A stretch of 64,000 bases of DNA from CAYTOF01 sp964439435 (GTDB lineage: Bacteria > Bacillota > Clostridia > Oscillospirales > QAMX01). Position numbers and translations under genes: made by a program. The stretch lies in assembly GCA_964439435.1 (NCBI GenBank), contig CAYTOF010000002.1:4170-68169 (forward strand), written 5' to 3'. This document shows positions 63,407 through 64,000 of this stretch, one piece after another; the first letter of the stretch is position 1, and the number at the start of each line of letters is the position of its first letter. The notes under the pieces were generated by a model, which saw only the letters and a program-made list of their open reading frames with translations, searched no databases and was not told where the DNA came from.

Positions 63407-64000
63407 ATGTAAATAGAAATAAAGCAGACAAACGGACAAAAGACAAAATAATATGTATTGTTGGGCCTACCGCGACAGGGAAAAGTGAATTGGCTGTCGA
63501 TATGAGCATGGAGATATCCGGAGAAATCGTATCAGCAGACTCAATGCAGTTGTATAAAGGCATGGATATAGGAACAGCCAAAGCCGATGCAAGAGCCCAA
63601 AGCCTTGTCCGACATCATATGATTGATATTTTAGATCCATTTGAGGATTGTTCTGTACAAAAATATGTAAACTTAGCTACTGCCACAATACAAGATATAC
63701 TACAACGTGGAAAAACTCCGGTTGTTGTAGGGGGTACCGGCCTTTTTGTGAATGCGATTATTAAAGGAAACAAATTCGCCCCAACTCCCCAAAACAGAGA
63801 ATTTCGAGAGATGATGCTCGCCTTTGTCGAAAAGAAAGGAACGGATGCACTTTATACTCTATTGAAAAGAGTAGACCCATCAAGTTCCTTGAACATCCAC
63901 GAAAGCGACATAAGGCGAATCATAAGAACATTGGAAGCTTGCAAGGAGCTTGGCTATCCTGTAAGTTGGTACAATAGCTTACAAGAAGAGCGCGAAGAAG
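63403..64000 (+). CDS. miaA: tRNA dimethylallyltransferase (cut by window edge)
   Basis: MiaA adds the dimethylallyl group to A37 of tRNAs, producing the substrate of MiaB. The frame was read directly: ATG 63403 overlaps the mutL stop (ATGA) and stays open for 199 codons to the end of the window. It shows the P-loop IVGPTATGKSELAVDM near residue 22, IVSADSMQLYKGMDIGTAK, HHMIDILDP, and PVVVGGTGLFVNAII near residue 107. The C-terminal third lies beyond the edge. The miaB-mutS-mutL-miaA order is a known Bacillota arrangement, coupling tRNA modification genes with mismatch repair. Confidence 0.95.
   Translation, partial: MNVNRNKADKRTKDKIICIVGPTATGKSELAVDMSMEISGEIVSADSMQLYKGMDIGTAKADARAQSLVRHHMIDILDPFEDCSVQKYVNLATATIQDILQRGKTPVVVGGTGLFVNAIIKGNKFAPTPQNREFREMMLAFVEKKGTDALYTLLKRVDPSSSLNIHESDIRRIIRTLEACKELGYPVSWYNSLQEEREE

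Noticed and set aside
1..64000. CRISPR array, prophage, IS element or restriction island
   Set aside because: No regularly spaced repeats, transposase, integrase, phage structural gene or methylase motif was found on either strand.

Overview
The window looks like a chromosomal stretch of an anaerobic, low-to-moderate GC Bacillota, most likely an uncultured member of the Clostridia. The reasons are the AT-rich intergenic regions with near-consensus sigma-A promoters, strong GGAGG-type ribosome binding sites with frequent GTG and TTG starts, a SpoVT regulator and GerMN domains, the miaB-mutS-mutL-miaA order, ECF-transporter S components without a local energizing module, and a PPi-type phosphofructokinase. 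I see no phage, IS element, CRISPR array, tRNA or rRNA. Almost all of the DNA is housekeeping or metabolic coding sequence.

Layout: (1) 1-3033, minus strand: DUF1015 protein (cut by the window edge), trpS and a PLP aminotransferase, divergent from an AEC transporter. (2) 3338-13957, plus strand: AEC permease, ECF S component, recD2, comF, mreB/mbl, murC, uxaC and a VanW-family wall protein. (3) 14040-17153, minus strand: GH38 alpha-mannosidase, separated from vanW by a perfect 38-bp palindromic terminator. (4) 17594-26207, plus strand: asnS, a second ECF S component, a class Ic aspartate aminotransferase, purB, two zinc-ribbon membrane proteins, PPi-phosphofructokinase and an SGNH hydrolase. 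(5) 26308-32858: histidine biosynthesis hisZGDCB, then hisFIE behind a second promoter. hisH and hisA are absent from the place where they are normally found. (6) 32906-37651: amidohydrolase, SIS-domain protein and PfkB kinase, then a parvulin-like lipoprotein and spoVT. (7) 37800-41340, minus strand: exported helix-hairpin-helix protein, response regulator, histidine kinase and a membrane-anchored double-GerMN protein, an arrangement recalling actinobacterial MtrA-MtrB-LpqB. (8) 41516-45645, plus strand: D,D-carboxypeptidase, ABC-F ATPase and YdcF-like protein. (9) 45723-54494, minus strand: a frameshifted Gfo/Idh/MocA oxidoreductase, homocysteine methyltransferase, argS, DUF1934, murI, ddl, murD and secG. 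(10) 54718-55724: a decayed sialidase. (11) 55986-57155, minus strand: an unknown membrane protein. (12) 57286-64000, plus strand: miaB, mutS, mutL and partial miaA.

Cell-wall synthesis is a recurring theme (murC, murD, murI, ddl, mreB, VanW, D,D-carboxypeptidase, YdcF). Glycan use is a second one (alpha-mannosidase, uronate isomerase, decayed sialidase, SIS/PfkB/amidohydrolase trio, SGNH hydrolase). The observations most worth following are the two-component system with a GerMN partner and an exported HhH protein, the his operon with a promoter exactly where hisH and hisA are missing, the mirror-image pair of zinc-ribbon membrane proteins, the uncharacterised amidohydrolase-SIS-PfkB trio, and two broken genes. 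All family calls are made by reading motifs; no database search was possible.
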